This document shows, in pieces, positions 37,112 to 47,588 of a DNA stretch of 64,000 bases. The notes below the pieces were generated by a model. It saw only the letters and a program-made list of their open reading frames with translations. It did not search any database and was not told where the DNA came from. The DNA comes from Gracilaria gracilis (taxonomy: Eukaryota > Rhodophyta > Florideophyceae > Gracilariales > Gracilariaceae), in NCBI GenBank assembly GCA_030374805.1, contig JARGSG010000121.1, forward strand, positions 62,001 through 126,000, read 5' to 3'. Both the position numbers and the translations under genes were made by a program. Within the stretch, counting starts at the first letter, position 1; each line of letters opens with the position of its first letter.

Positions 37112-40100
37112 CTATGCGATGATCCCCGATTCTGTCCCTTGTGCCAACAGCTCCATACCGCATTGCTCAGCGTAGCGTTCAATCTCCTCCGCCAGCTCAC
37201 GATCCTCACCCAGTCCGTACCGTCCATGTCTGAATCCTTCCCAAGCGTGCTGGAGATTGCTCACATGTTGTGTCATAGTTCCAGCTCTCATTGCACGCCG
37301 CATCAGCTCTTTTGCACTCTCCACATCCATTCCAACCTCCGGTGCACGCATAATAACACCGGTGCTGATTGAAAATACGAGTTCTACCTTAATCTTACTA
37401 TCCATTGCCTTCTTCAGTAGCATCAACACTCGATGCAAGTCAACCACTTCTCCACTCCAGTTCTTCAGTTGAAACTCACTCAACCTGTACATCGCGCGCA
37501 CGTTTCCTTGTTCTATCGCTTCTTCGTACAGCTCCACCGCACGTTGCTTGTTCTGAGCCACTCCATCTGCGCCATCTTCCAGAACCATTCCCAGTCTAGT
37601 CTTTGCAGGTGCGAAATTATCCTCACGGATTGCACTTTCGTACAGCTCCACCGCACGTTGCTTGTTCTGAGCCACTCCATCTGCGCCATCTTCCAGAACC
37701 ATTCCCAGTCTAGTCTTTGCAGGTGCGAAATTATCCTCACGGATTGCACTTTCGTACAGATTCGCAGCACCAACCAAATTTGGCGCTACACCTTCAGCCC
37801 CATCTTCCAACAGAACTCCTAGGTTAAACTTTGCCGCCGGTGAGTTGGTTTCCTGTATAGCACGCTCGAATAGCTCTTTTGCTCGTGGCGCATCTTGAGC
37901 TACTCCCTCCGCGCCGTTATGCAGCAAAAGCCCCATATTGTTCATAGAAGGTGCATGTGCTCCTTCTTCCACTGCACGCTCATACAGCCTGAATGCTCGT
38001 GGTGTATCGCAATCAACTCCTTCAGCCCCCTCCTCCAGAATGGATGCCAAGCCGTACATTGCATTAAGGTCATTTCCTTCCCGAATAGCTTCTTCGAAAA
38101 GCTGTGCTGCTCTTTGAGAGTCTTTAGCTACTCCTTCAGCTCCGTCTTTCAGTACGAAGCCCAAGTTGTATATTGCGTTCATACTGTTGGTCTCTCGAAT
38201 GAGCCCTTCGAACAACTTCACTGCTCGTTTGGCATTACGCACCACACCATCTGCACCATTCACCAATAGAACGCCCAAATTGTTCCTGGCTGCTTCACTG
38301 TGTCCTTCGCGTATAGCCCGTTCGTAAAGACCTACCGCACGCCCGGGATCTGGCGGTATTCCTTCAGCACCTTTTGTAAGTAGACCAGCAAGACTCACCA
38401 TCGCAGGTGCGTGATTTCCCTGTCGAATGGCTCTTTTGTAAAGTCGCATGGACCTCCTCACATCTGATGAAACCCCTTCTGCACCATTTTCGAGTAACTT
38501 TCCGAGCCTTGTCATCGCATTTACGTCCTCTCCCTCCCTAATGGCCCGTTCGTATAGAGCAATGGCCCGATGAGTGTCCACAGGCACCTTGCCACTCTCA
38601 AGCAATTCCCCCAAATTACTCATGGCGTCTGTATTACTTCCTTCTTGGATTGCACGTTCGTAAAGTCCCACTGCCTGCAGAGCGTCGGCCGGTACTCCTT
38701 CCGCACCAGACTCCAGTAGCAAGGCCAACTCATTCATGGCATTTGTATCATTATGTTCTTGAATTGCCTGTTCCAGCAGCATAACTGCCCGCCCCGCGTC
38801 AGCCTGAACACCATCAGCTCCTTTCCTTAACAGTGAGGCAAGAAATACCATGGCATTTGGATCACCCCCTTCTTGAATTGCTTGTTCGCAAAGTTCCACT
38901 GCCCGGAGAGCATCTGCCGGTACACCTTCCGCACCAGACTCCAGTAGCAAGGCCAACTCATTCATGGCATTTGTATCATTATGTTCTTGAATTGCCTGTT
39001 CCAGCAGCATAACTGCCCGCCCCGCGTCAGCCTGAACACCATCAGCTCCTTTCCTTAACAGTGAGGCAAGAAATACCATGGCATTTGGATCACCCCCTTC
39101 TTGAATTGCTTGTTCGCAAAGTTCCACTGCCCGGAGAGCATCTGCCGGTACACCTTCCGCACCAGACTCCAGTAGCAAGGCCAACTCATTCATGGCATTT
39201 GTATCATTATGTTCTTGAATTGCCTGTTCCAGCAGCATAACTGCCCGCCCCGCGTCAGCCTGAACACCATCAGCTCCTTTCCTTAACAGTGAGGCAAGAA
39301 GTACCATGGCATTTGGATCACCCCCTTCTTGAATTACTTGTTCATAAAGTTCCACTGCCCGGAGAGCATCTGCCGGTACACCTTCCGCACCAGACTCCAG
39401 TAGCAAGGCCAAAGAAATCATGGCATTTGTATCATTATGTTCTTGAATTGCCTGTTCCAGCAGCATAACTGCCCGCCCCGCGTCAGCCTGAACACCATCA
39501 ACTCCTTTCCTCAACAGTGAGGCAAGAAGTACCATGGCATCTGGATCACCCCCTTCTTGAATTGCTTGTTCGCAAAGTTCCACTGACCGCAGAGCGTCTG
39601 CAGGAACCCCCTCTCCACCATGACGTAAGAAAAAGGCCAAATTCGTCAATGCACTAGTCCAGGTTTTCATTCTTCTCGAGTCCCTTGATGGAGAGTTTAA
39701 ATGTTCCGAGCATGTTCGCCTTCGAAATACCCAATCAACAATAGATACGAATTGAAGAGGATTCGCTTCTGTGAACAGCTCATCTTCCGGTTCTCCAACT
39801 ACTTCGTCCCATCCCATGCCAATTATCAAATTCAGGGTACTAACACATGTTCGGTAGTTTTCTCGTGAAAAGCCATTCTCCAAACCTCTGGAGAGGGGTG
39901 AGCTTTCTTCACGCTCGCAACCTTTAGCTGTTCTTGCCTTCGCCTTCCTCTTTTCGATAAATTGCATATCTAAAGCAATGTTTTCCACCATGTAGAGCTC
40001 AGAATCTATATCCACACAAAAAGAGAGCATTCGCTGCATCAATCTCAGAACTTGGTTGTAGTATTTGACTGGATCTATCCCAAGACAAATTTCCAGAACG

Positions 40101-43100
40101 GGTAACAAGCATTCTATCTGACGTTCGGAATTGAAGTACCATCGAATCAACTCCTCACACAATGGAAGTATTACCTCTTCAACTTCTGCTTCTCTTTCTT
40201 TCTTCACTACCAAAGAAGAAGATGAAAGGATCGTTCCTATGAAACTTTGGAGAAGTTCGATGGCCTCTGAAACGTTACCTTCCACATCAAATTGTGCGCA
40301 AAGAATTTTCATACATTCCTTCAGGCTTTCAGCTTTCTCAGAGTGCAAAGCATCGAACTTGTGCAGCATGAGGCGGTGTGATTCTTCATATTCACCACGG
40401 ATCTGTGGAATATTTTCCACCATCATGCTGGCGCTCCCAGGTTTCCATACAAGTCCTCCGTCTTTCACCTTCTCCGGTCCCGATATCTTCAATGATTCTT
40501 GAACAAGAACACATGAATCCCTTAGAACCCGCTCATGAGCCTCAGCATAGGATACGGGCTGGATGGCTTGCAAAGGAAGACGACCAAAGGTGAAACCAGT
40601 GGTGTTGTCTTCTACATTCTTTAGTCCAACAGTTTTGGGCTGTTTCAAGAATTCTTTGGTCTCAAGTTCAAAACGGCAAAACTGCGGTCGGAATGGCGGC
40701 CATTCTGTCCATACCCTTACTTCTGTGTCCCAAGCAGTATCCATTGCTTTGAAACTCAATCCATCATTTTCCATCTTTGCAGTATTAAGGGTGATGGGAG
40801 TGATGCCCAAATCCTCCTGCCATTCCTTGAATCCATCAAGGCGTCCTGAGAAAGCATCTCGCCACCACTTCCATTCCAAATTTCCTTCGCCCCTTTGAAG
40901 AAGCGTCAACGTGCACTTGCCTGAACCATCCATATTAATCTTCACAGACATATCCTGGGGTCCGCACTCGACATGTACAATCACACATACTCCAAAATTT
41001 GAATGTGTAGTTTCTTCCCGCGTTCCCTTCTGTTCAGTCCGGGTACGCTTCCATTCACGATAATCTTTTCTGGCACCACCAAGAGAATTCATATCGATTG
41101 CAATCCAATCTCTATTGTTCCCTTTACAAGGCTCTTCTTGTTGGAGTACCTCAACCCTAAGCCCAGGAAAGGACAACAACAGTAGCATCACCGCCGCCAA
41201 CCCCAGCTTCTCTACTTCTTCTGCCTCAATAGGATTATGAAAGGAGAAAAGAATCGTTTCCAAGTTGTTCTGTGCCTCCCATACCAATCGACACTGAACG
41301 CCCTTTCTTCCTAGTATCTCCAGACGGTTTAAGTCATTCAGTAACAGGCAGGTCGAATCGCTCAGTTTTATCTCAATCCCCGTGTGGTTCATTCTGCCGT
41401 TCGTCGCGGCTTCAAGCAGGTCGTCAACGGACTTTCCCCCAGCAAAATCCAGCCAGCGTCCAAGAACTGTTCGAACTGATTCCATTCGATATCCCATGAA
41501 TGTTACGTACTGATCCAAGTAGTGATACCGACGACCGTTTTCATGGGCAAATCTCCGTTCCAGACGTCTCTTCTCCAGCTGCTTGTGTGCTTCTCGAAGA
41601 TCCCAGTTTCTGTGCACCTCACACATTTCTGTGTTGCCTTCAGCACGTCCGAGACAAATCTCCTTCCAGTCCTTGTTTAGCTCTTCAACCAGGAACCAAA
41701 TCTGATCACCGCCAGCCAGGCTCAACCACACATCAATAAGCTGTCCAGCTTTGGTCACTAGACGGTTGTTTTCCGAGACGGCAGACGATACGTCTCGTAG
41801 AATCGGAAGAATACGCAAAGGTCCTTCACCTTCACGCATCAAAGCCGATTGCTGAAAGAGTTTCTTATCATAAGTGAGACCCAGCTGTGACCGCAGATTC
41901 TTCGTGGCCTCCGCTTCCCTGAACGTATCACGGTCGTCATTTTTATTTGCATCTCTCTCATGCGATGTAGATTCTACTACATCGGTACCAACCTCGTGCG
42001 AATCATCTCTCTGACGATTTCTTCTTCTTTCATTCTCCACAGCGCAGTAGCCGAGATGAAGTAGGATTGTCAACCACTCAAGCATATTTCCATCAAACTT
42101 CCGCATTTCCTTCACGAAACAATATCGCACAGGAAGCTCCGAAACGAACTCTCCGAGCACATCTTGGTAAGCATCGTACGAGTAGTAGCTGTGATGGACT
42201 TTTGTGTTCTTCAGGTCCAAACTTCGTGGCTGTGGCGCTCCGAATGGCAGACATTTACCCGCCCTGATGGCTTCCTGAAACAGTTCCTGTTTCACAACCA
42301 GCCCGTCGCTCATATGGCTGTCTTTCTTCCAGCCATCCCACAACATCGGACTCATACCGTGCATGTTACCATCTTCTGTCCACAGCTGAAGTGCAGCCGA
42401 TGCCAACAACTGTGCTCCAAAGTACTTGCCACGTGCGTGAAATTGTTCGACGGCCCTCTTTCGGACAAATTCGGGAGCAATCTCGGGGTCAACAGCTACC
42501 TCGAAATCTGCCATCCACTTTTGAAGTCCTTGGGCGGCGAAAGCGGATGCCCAGTGAACCCACACCTCCACAGGTTCTTTGGGTACCATGCTCAGTTTCT
42601 TCGGCTTCCTTCTTCCTACTACTACTAGCACAAACTCGACAGCAATTGCTGTTGGAATCAATAACCATGGTATGAGGATGTACAAAGGGTCAAGCAAAGC
42701 TAACAAAACGTCCTGCAAAGACTGCAAAGCGCGATTGCCAAGTGTTGGAAGTGGGTCGCTGTCACCGCTTTTCAACAATGTTATGTTCCCAAACTTAATG
42801 AAGCACTGCACGTCTCCGTGAGAAATCTGGTTGTCGATAATCTTTTCACTGACCAGTATCTCATCCGCAATGTCTTCGCTCTTCATTCGTGTACCGTTGA
42901 GCCCACCCCCCTTCCTTCTCCTCTGAAGGCGCAGAAGAGAATACTCAACGCCCACGGCTCTCAGCGCATCAATAGATTGGCAAGACCACGAATGAAACAG
43001 GTGCAGCTGCCACAGCCCCCAAATCGTTCTTATGCCAATAAGAGCTGCAAACACGGCGGCCACTGCCGCGGCGCACATTTCGGAATACTCTTTGGCCTTT

Positions 43101-43306
43101 CCCTGGACCACGGCGTAGAAGACAACGTAGGCTAGAGGGAAGAACGTCCATATGAGATTTCGGTACCCTGCGACTCGAGTCCTTCTCACGCTGACCCATT
43201 TGGAGCTTATGAAGTCGGTGGATGCAATGGCAGTCCACGGAAGAAATGCAGCAATATACGCTGATACGACGAACCAAAAGGAGTTTGCAAGGGTCTCAAA
43301 GTCCAT
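37112..43306 (-). CDS. giant membrane-anchored Sel1-repeat protein, unit C
   Basis: 2064 aa, ATG at 43306, one exon. Same architecture as the unit B paralogue: N-terminal hydrophobic spans, a long unrecognised middle, then 19 Sel1-like repeats of 38 aa plus a degenerate one (about residues 1219-1955). Three consecutive two-repeat modules (residues about 1333-1560) are nearly identical to each other, and one extra repeat (ESAIREDNFAP...RAVELYE) is an exact tandem duplication not present in B. A run of C is two bases shorter than in B (near 37126), so the Ser-rich tail is replaced by three residues, ending SGIIA. Amino-acid differences from B cluster at about 425-905. Confidence 0.88.
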   Translation of the reverse strand: MDFETLANSFWFVVSAYIAAFLPWTAIASTDFISSKWVSVRRTRVAGYRNLIWTFFPLAYVVFYAVVQGKAKEYSEMCAAAVAAVFAALIGIRTIWGLWQLHLFHSWSCQSIDALRAVGVEYSLLRLQRRRKGGGLNGTRMKSEDIADEILVSEKIIDNQISHGDVQCFIKFGNITLLKSGDSDPLPTLGNRALQSLQDVLLALLDPLYILIPWLLIPTAIAVEFVLVVVGRRKPKKLSMVPKEPVEVWVHWASAFAAQGLQKWMADFEVAVDPEIAPEFVRKRAVEQFHARGKYFGAQLLASAALQLWTEDGNMHGMSPMLWDGWKKDSHMSDGLVVKQELFQEAIRAGKCLPFGAPQPRSLDLKNTKVHHSYYSYDAYQDVLGEFVSELPVRYCFVKEMRKFDGNMLEWLTILLHLGYCAVENERRRNRQRDDSHEVGTDVVESTSHERDANKNDDRDTFREAEATKNLRSQLGLTYDKKLFQQSALMREGEGPLRILPILRDVSSAVSENNRLVTKAGQLIDVWLSLAGGDQIWFLVEELNKDWKEICLGRAEGNTEMCEVHRNWDLREAHKQLEKRRLERRFAHENGRRYHYLDQYVTFMGYRMESVRTVLGRWLDFAGGKSVDDLLEAATNGRMNHTGIEIKLSDSTCLLLNDLNRLEILGRKGVQCRLVWEAQNNLETILFSFHNPIEAEEVEKLGLAAVMLLLLSFPGLRVEVLQQEEPCKGNNRDWIAIDMNSLGGARKDYREWKRTRTEQKGTREETTHSNFGVCVIVHVECGPQDMSVKINMDGSGKCTLTLLQRGEGNLEWKWWRDAFSGRLDGFKEWQEDLGITPITLNTAKMENDGLSFKAMDTAWDTEVRVWTEWPPFRPQFCRFELETKEFLKQPKTVGLKNVEDNTTGFTFGRLPLQAIQPVSYAEAHERVLRDSCVLVQESLKISGPEKVKDGGLVWKPGSASMMVENIPQIRGEYEESHRLMLHKFDALHSEKAESLKECMKILCAQFDVEGNVSEAIELLQSFIGTILSSSSLVVKKEREAEVEEVILPLCEELIRWYFNSERQIECLLPVLEICLGIDPVKYYNQVLRLMQRMLSFCVDIDSELYMVENIALDMQFIEKRKAKARTAKGCEREESSPLSRGLENGFSRENYRTCVSTLNLIIGMGWDEVVGEPEDELFTEANPLQFVSIVDWVFRRRTCSEHLNSPSRDSRRMKTWTSALTNLAFFLRHGGEGVPADALRSVELCEQAIQEGGDPDAMVLLASLLRKGVDGVQADAGRAVMLLEQAIQEHNDTNAMISLALLLESGAEGVPADALRAVELYEQVIQEGGDPNAMVLLASLLRKGADGVQADAGRAVMLLEQAIQEHNDTNAMNELALLLESGAEGVPADALRAVELCEQAIQEGGDPNAMVFLASLLRKGADGVQADAGRAVMLLEQAIQEHNDTNAMNELALLLESGAEGVPADALRAVELCEQAIQEGGDPNAMVFLASLLRKGADGVQADAGRAVMLLEQAIQEHNDTNAMNELALLLESGAEGVPADALQAVGLYERAIQEGSNTDAMSNLGELLESGKVPVDTHRAIALYERAIREGEDVNAMTRLGKLLENGAEGVSSDVRRSMRLYKRAIRQGNHAPAMVSLAGLLTKGAEGIPPDPGRAVGLYERAIREGHSEAARNNLGVLLVNGADGVVRNAKRAVKLFEGLIRETNSMNAIYNLGFVLKDGAEGVAKDSQRAAQLFEEAIREGNDLNAMYGLASILEEGAEGVDCDTPRAFRLYERAVEEGAHAPSMNNMGLLLHNGAEGVAQDAPRAKELFERAIQETNSPAAKFNLGVLLEDGAEGVAPNLVGAANLYESAIREDNFAPAKTRLGMVLEDGADGVAQNKQRAVELYESAIREDNFAPAKTRLGMVLEDGADGVAQNKQRAVELYEEAIEQGNVRAMYRLSEFQLKNWSGEVVDLHRVLMLLKKAMDSKIKVELVFSISTGVIMRAPEVGMDVESAKELMRRAMRAGTMTQHVSNLQHAWEGFRHGRYGLGEDRELAEEIERYAEQCGMELLAQGTESGIIA

Positions 43307-44453
43307 TTGTGTGCTTCGTGTACTGAGCTGGAAGTGGTACGATCAAAGGTGAGACACGAGAGGAGTTGTGGTGGATATTGGAAAGCCGAAACGAAATCAG
43401 TTATCTTCTTGAAGAAAGGCCGTTGGTGAATGACAACGGGGCTTCTACCAACGTGTTGTGAACAGCTCTGCAGTTTGTGGAGAAGTGCCATGGAGCTGAC
43501 TTTATGCTATGGCGGCCTCTAACAGGTAGACAACCAATGAGGGGGAAATGTCCCGATTTCGGGATCAGTACCTCAACACTAGCTTCTCCTCCGCAGCTTG
43601 ATCTTTTTTTGTCGTTGCCGAAGGGCAGAGCATAGTGAGGTGTAGATTCATCTGAAGAAGAGATACATTATACGCGACGCCAGTGGAGCTTGAAAGAGAG
43701 AATAGAAGTGGTGTTCCTTGTAGCAAGATCTGGACATATGGTCAGTCGAAGGATGCGCGAAGCCGTTTGGGGAGAATGGATCTTGGATCTCGAGAGGAAC
43801 CAGAATCGCAAAGATGTACGAAAGGTGCTCGGAGATACGTGTAAAAAATGCTTTGCTGCCGACGAGTCGTACACTTCCTTGCTGTGTAACAGCCATGTAC
43901 TCGACGTCGAGCCGGTTACAGCTCGTCACAATTGCACACGTTTCCTCCTTTGTTCCCCTTAGGGTCGATTTTCAAGTTTGGGAAAGGCAGGGATTTGAAG
44001 TACAAGCGCGTGCTTTACTTCGTGACTCACACAAATGCTCTGCCAAGTTCAACTAGACGTCGCTGTTCCCACCCCCAAATAACAGCTCTAGAACGCTTTT
44101 TGATCTGTAGCTTCATTGCAATTCCTGCCAAAACGCACGCTGGTAGGCCGAGAACGTTTGTCATTATCAGCTGTAGATAGCTCAGTCTTCAAGACGAAAT
44201 CTCGTCCTACGAAGATGTATGAATTCAGAACCTAGGCTCTGTTTCATGACAATGCCACTTATGATATGTCAAAAGCTTTCTCCGCAACACAGAGTTGTGC
44301 AGACAACCATCGAGTTATATCTCGAAAACCAGAGCTATTTTTCGGTAGTTATTTTCAGATAAACCGAATTCTAGTATTTGAATTACATTACGACGCCTTG
44401 CCATATATGACTGCAAATCAGTCATTGGTTTATCAAATCATTGCTATTAATTA
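43307..44453. other. 5' flank of Sel1 gene C
   Basis: Nearly identical to 28993-30139. No supported gene. Presumed promoter region of the Sel1 gene; no unambiguous core element seen. Confidence 0.5.
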
Positions 44454-44825
44454 TTATCTCGAAAACTGACGAGAGAGAGATATATACCCAGGAAGATCTT
44501 TGATATATCGGTACTGGTTGAGCATACTGTTATCCGCGATTCCCGTGCTGCCCATCGCTTCTAAAGTTGGTTCTAAATGTGAATGAAAAGGCGTGAACGA
44601 TTTGCACTGGCATTGAAACACGTTGCCAATTAGTTGGTTGCACAACTCTTTAGTATTCTGACTGCCGTCCACAGCAGCGTACTGATGGTATCGGTGGCAT
44701 TTGAGAAAGGCATGGAAATCAAAGGAAAGATGGTTTTGAGCAGCTCCGTTCGCGTGCCCACGTCGAAGATGGACAAGGGTTAGAAGATTAATTACAGGGA
44801 GTTGCAGTACAAATTGCTCGAACAT
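44454..44825 (-). CDS. hypothetical Cys/His-containing protein, unit C (weak)
   Basis: Counterpart of 30140-30511 with a few substitutions and no indels. Same caveats: it may be 3' untranslated sequence of the upstream secreted-protein gene. Confidence 0.25.
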   Translation of the reverse strand: MFEQFVLQLPVINLLTLVHLRRGHANGAAQNHLSFDFHAFLKCHRYHQYAAVDGSQNTKELCNQLIGNVFQCQCKSFTPFHSHLEPTLEAMGSTGIADNSMLNQYRYIKDLPGYISLSRQFSR

Positions 44826-44961
44826 CAGAAATGGCCTGAGAACAAAGTTGGTTACTTTAATTAACGAAACGATGATGAACTAGACGGGGATAGAAGAAGC
44901 AAGAGATATATCAAGATGGGACAACCAAAGCCCGTGAGTGCGCTCTAGTTTATACTGGATT

Positions 44962-45315
44962 CTAATCTGATCTGTTGCGCCTCGCGCGACGTTCTCTACG
45001 CGACATGCTGGTTCTTCTGGCGCGTCCCCTAGTAGCTATGGAAAAGATGATCTCACATGCATCCGGGTGGTCCAGACACAAGCTGGCCACTTTTTCAGCA
45101 CCGTGCCAAATTTGTTTGAAGGCATCCTCCAGATCGTCGCCAAAACCATCAAGTGCATTTGTAACGTTGTCACCAATTGCATCCATTTCAAGGCCTAAGA
45201 AGGCCCTTTCTGAGAGGGGAAATCCAGAGCGAGCGTGGTTGTCGGGGGGAACTGAGGCAATGGCAGCGGCGATGGACGCAATGAATGCCAGGAGGATGAA
45301 GATGAGGCGGTTCAT
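44962..45315 (-). CDS. small secreted protein, unit C
   Basis: 117 aa, with the same protein sequence as the unit B copy: signal peptide, acidic helical middle, one potential disulfide pair, Arg-rich tail. The identity of two copies contrasts with the frameshifted unit A copy. Unknown function. Confidence 0.6.
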   Translation of the reverse strand: MNRLIFILLAFIASIAAAIASVPPDNHARSGFPLSERAFLGLEMDAIGDNVTNALDGFGDDLEDAFKQIWHGAEKVASLCLDHPDACEIIFSIATRGRARRTSMSRRERRARRNRSD

Positions 45316-45429
45316 GGGTCGTGTGGCGGTTGAAAGACGTAGGGGAAGCAGTGGAAGGTTCCCTTTTTTCTGTGCAAATGGGAGTGGCAGGTGGGGGTTG
45401 GGGACTATAATGAGGGTGTTTGCGCTTTT

Positions 45430-45747
45430 ATGGACGGTTTGGGCTATGGCTCAGAATATCTTGAGTCGCTGAAGAAGAATGCGGATGGCATCGTCGTTGG
45501 CACTTACAATGTCCAGCAGTGTGATGGTAGCGTCGGCATTCGAGGTAACGTGTGGCATGACGCACGCTCACGTGCACACGTCTTACAACATGAACGCAAC
45601 GACATCCCATCTCAAGGAAACATCGACCTTCATTCGCTAGCTAGGCCACGAGCAAGCATTTCTGTGAAGGGAACAACTTTTGCGATCTTGTTACCTCTTC
45701 TTGTCATGAAGGGCATGGACCCTAATGGACACGTTCAACAAGGCTAA
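45430..45747 (+). CDS. hypothetical protein, unit C (weak)
   Basis: Counterpart of 31116-31433, about 106 codons, ending VQQG-stop as in unit B. No recognised domain. Confidence 0.2.
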   Translation: MDGLGYGSEYLESLKKNADGIVVGTYNVQQCDGSVGIRGNVWHDARSRAHVLQHERNDIPSQGNIDLHSLARPRASISVKGTTFAILLPLLVMKGMDPNGHVQQG

Positions 45748-46060
45748 ACCACTGAGGTTTGTGATGTCAATTGACTTGTTTGCAACATTTCCCGTCCAGC
45801 AGTTGCAGGGCAACGTTCAAATTGGACGCGCCACCGAAGCGATTGTATTCTGAATGACATTGTTGACATGGCGCGGTTGGGCCAGCCCGCCGCCTTGTCC
45901 AAGGGCCAACTATCGGTACAACACGCCGTGAGACGGTGAACACTGGCTGCGCCGACGCTTCCACGCACAGCACAGCAAAAAAGCACAGCACCGCCGAACG
46001 TGCAGGCTACGCTCCTACGCCTCTCGCACGGTGTGCAACCGCGGGAGGTGGCTGTTCGCC

Positions 46061-46507
46061 ATGGACCTGATGCTGCTTGTGTTAGCTATCGCCAGCGTGC
46101 TGTCGTTCACCGTGCTTCCGTTTACATGGGCTGCGAGCGTGTTCCTTGCACTGCTGGTGCTTCGCGCCGCCGAACGCGCCACCAACGAGGGCGCGTCTCA
46201 GCGAGCGGATTCACCGCAACGCCTTGAACTCGGCAAAATTGTATGCAGGGGCGTGTGCGTGTGTGCTCGGGTTGGTTCGCTGACTGTGGTAGCCTTCACT
46301 CTGGTGTGGGTATACGCCTGTCTGTTTCGCTGCTGCGGACTACTCGGTGTGCGCATGGAGGACAGACTGAGGAAGGAATTGCTGCGGGCTTATGGCGGCT
46401 TGGGAGCTCTGACTGTGGCCGTGGTGTACGTGCCGTTGATTGCGGTGGCTTTGATGACGGCGTGGGTGGCGGTTAAGATGGGACTGGGCGCAAATCGCAG
46501 TGACTGA
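46061..46507 (+). CDS. multi-pass membrane protein, unit C
   Basis: 149 aa from ATG 46061, same sequence as the unit B protein (31747-32193). Four hydrophobic spans and a charged loop before the last one. No family recognised. Confidence 0.45.
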   Translation: MDLMLLVLAIASVLSFTVLPFTWAASVFLALLVLRAAERATNEGASQRADSPQRLELGKIVCRGVCVCARVGSLTVVAFTLVWVYACLFRCCGLLGVRMEDRLRKELLRAYGGLGALTVAVVYVPLIAVALMTAWVAVKMGLGANRSD

Positions 46508-47300
46508 CAGCGATGTGGAGCAGGTGAGGCGCGAGATGGATGGTGAGGTACTCCGTGGCGTTTGGACTGTGTAGCATGGCCACGCCAATGGCGCTGTTGT
46601 GCATGTGGGCGGCGGCGGCGGCTGTTTTGCCGTGGTGATCATCTTCCAACCGGGCCCGTTTGCTTGCGGCGTTCTATGCCATAGCTACAGCGGAGCGCGA
46701 AGTGTGCGAGCGCAGGCGGGCAGTATGGCTCGCGAGCGCGAATTATTCTGCAGCTCAAACTGTTGGTGACGATTCACGCACGTGTCGGTTGGGCACACTG
46801 CAAGCGTCATGGGGGCGCAAGCCGAGGCGCGTCGCAGCCGCCCCCCGGAAGGGTTACGTTCGCCCGGGGAACTGTAATACTGTAAATCCACCCGGGGTAC
46901 AGTAAGGCCTAAATTACACCTGGTGGATATACACAAAGTGTTACATCCATCCGGGCGACTGTAACCGTACCCACCCACACTCCCCCCCTTCCCCGTGTTG
47001 CGCATTAGCGACAAACGGCAAATGGCAGGCGAGTGAAGGCACAAAGTCTCGGCGTAGAGCGCTGGTGAGGCAAGCAACGAAAACGTTGTGCGAGCCGGCG
47101 CGTGCAACAGCCGCGGCGCACCACTGGAAAGCACCGGCGCCGCCAATGTGAGCCGGCCCAGCCGAGCCGAACTCAACAAAACGTGCCATGTCGCGGCGCG
47201 CGCAAGTCAGCCTGCGCGCGCCCCTGCCGCCGCGGGCCGTTGCCGGCGCCGTTCGGGCGCACACGCCATACGTTGCATCCCGTCGCGCCTGCCCCACCCC
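46508..47300. other. GC-rich inter-ORF region, unit C
   Basis: Matches 32194-32986. GC-driven open frames on both strands; nothing supported. Confidence 0.5.
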
Positions 47301-47588
47301 ATGACGCAGTTGCTCTCCGCACTGCTGCCGCTGCTGTCGGCGGCCGCAGCGCCGTCGCTCGCGCGCGTGCCGGCGCCCCGTGGGCGCGGGCGCGCAGTTT
47401 CTGCAGCCGCTGCCGCCGCCACCGGGGCCCATCAACGCCAACACGCTGCTGCGCGGCAGGACGCCGCGCTCGCCGCTGTTCGGCGCCGCCGCAAACGCTT
47501 CATCTACCCTTGGGTACATCCCGTTCTACTCGTAGGGCGGCTAATGAGCGGCGCGGTATTGTATGTAATTGAATTCGTTGCTCAATAA
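47301..47588 (+). CDS. hypothetical small protein with signal-like N-terminus, unit C
   Basis: 95 aa, same length and C-terminus as the unit A copy (6550-6837), with the same signal-like start and AATAAA after the stop. Weakly supported for the same reasons. Confidence 0.3.
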   Translation: MTQLLSALLPLLSAAAAPSLARVPAPRGRGRAVSAAAAAATGAHQRQHAAARQDAALAAVRRRRKRFIYPWVHPVLLVGRLMSGAVLYVIEFVAQ

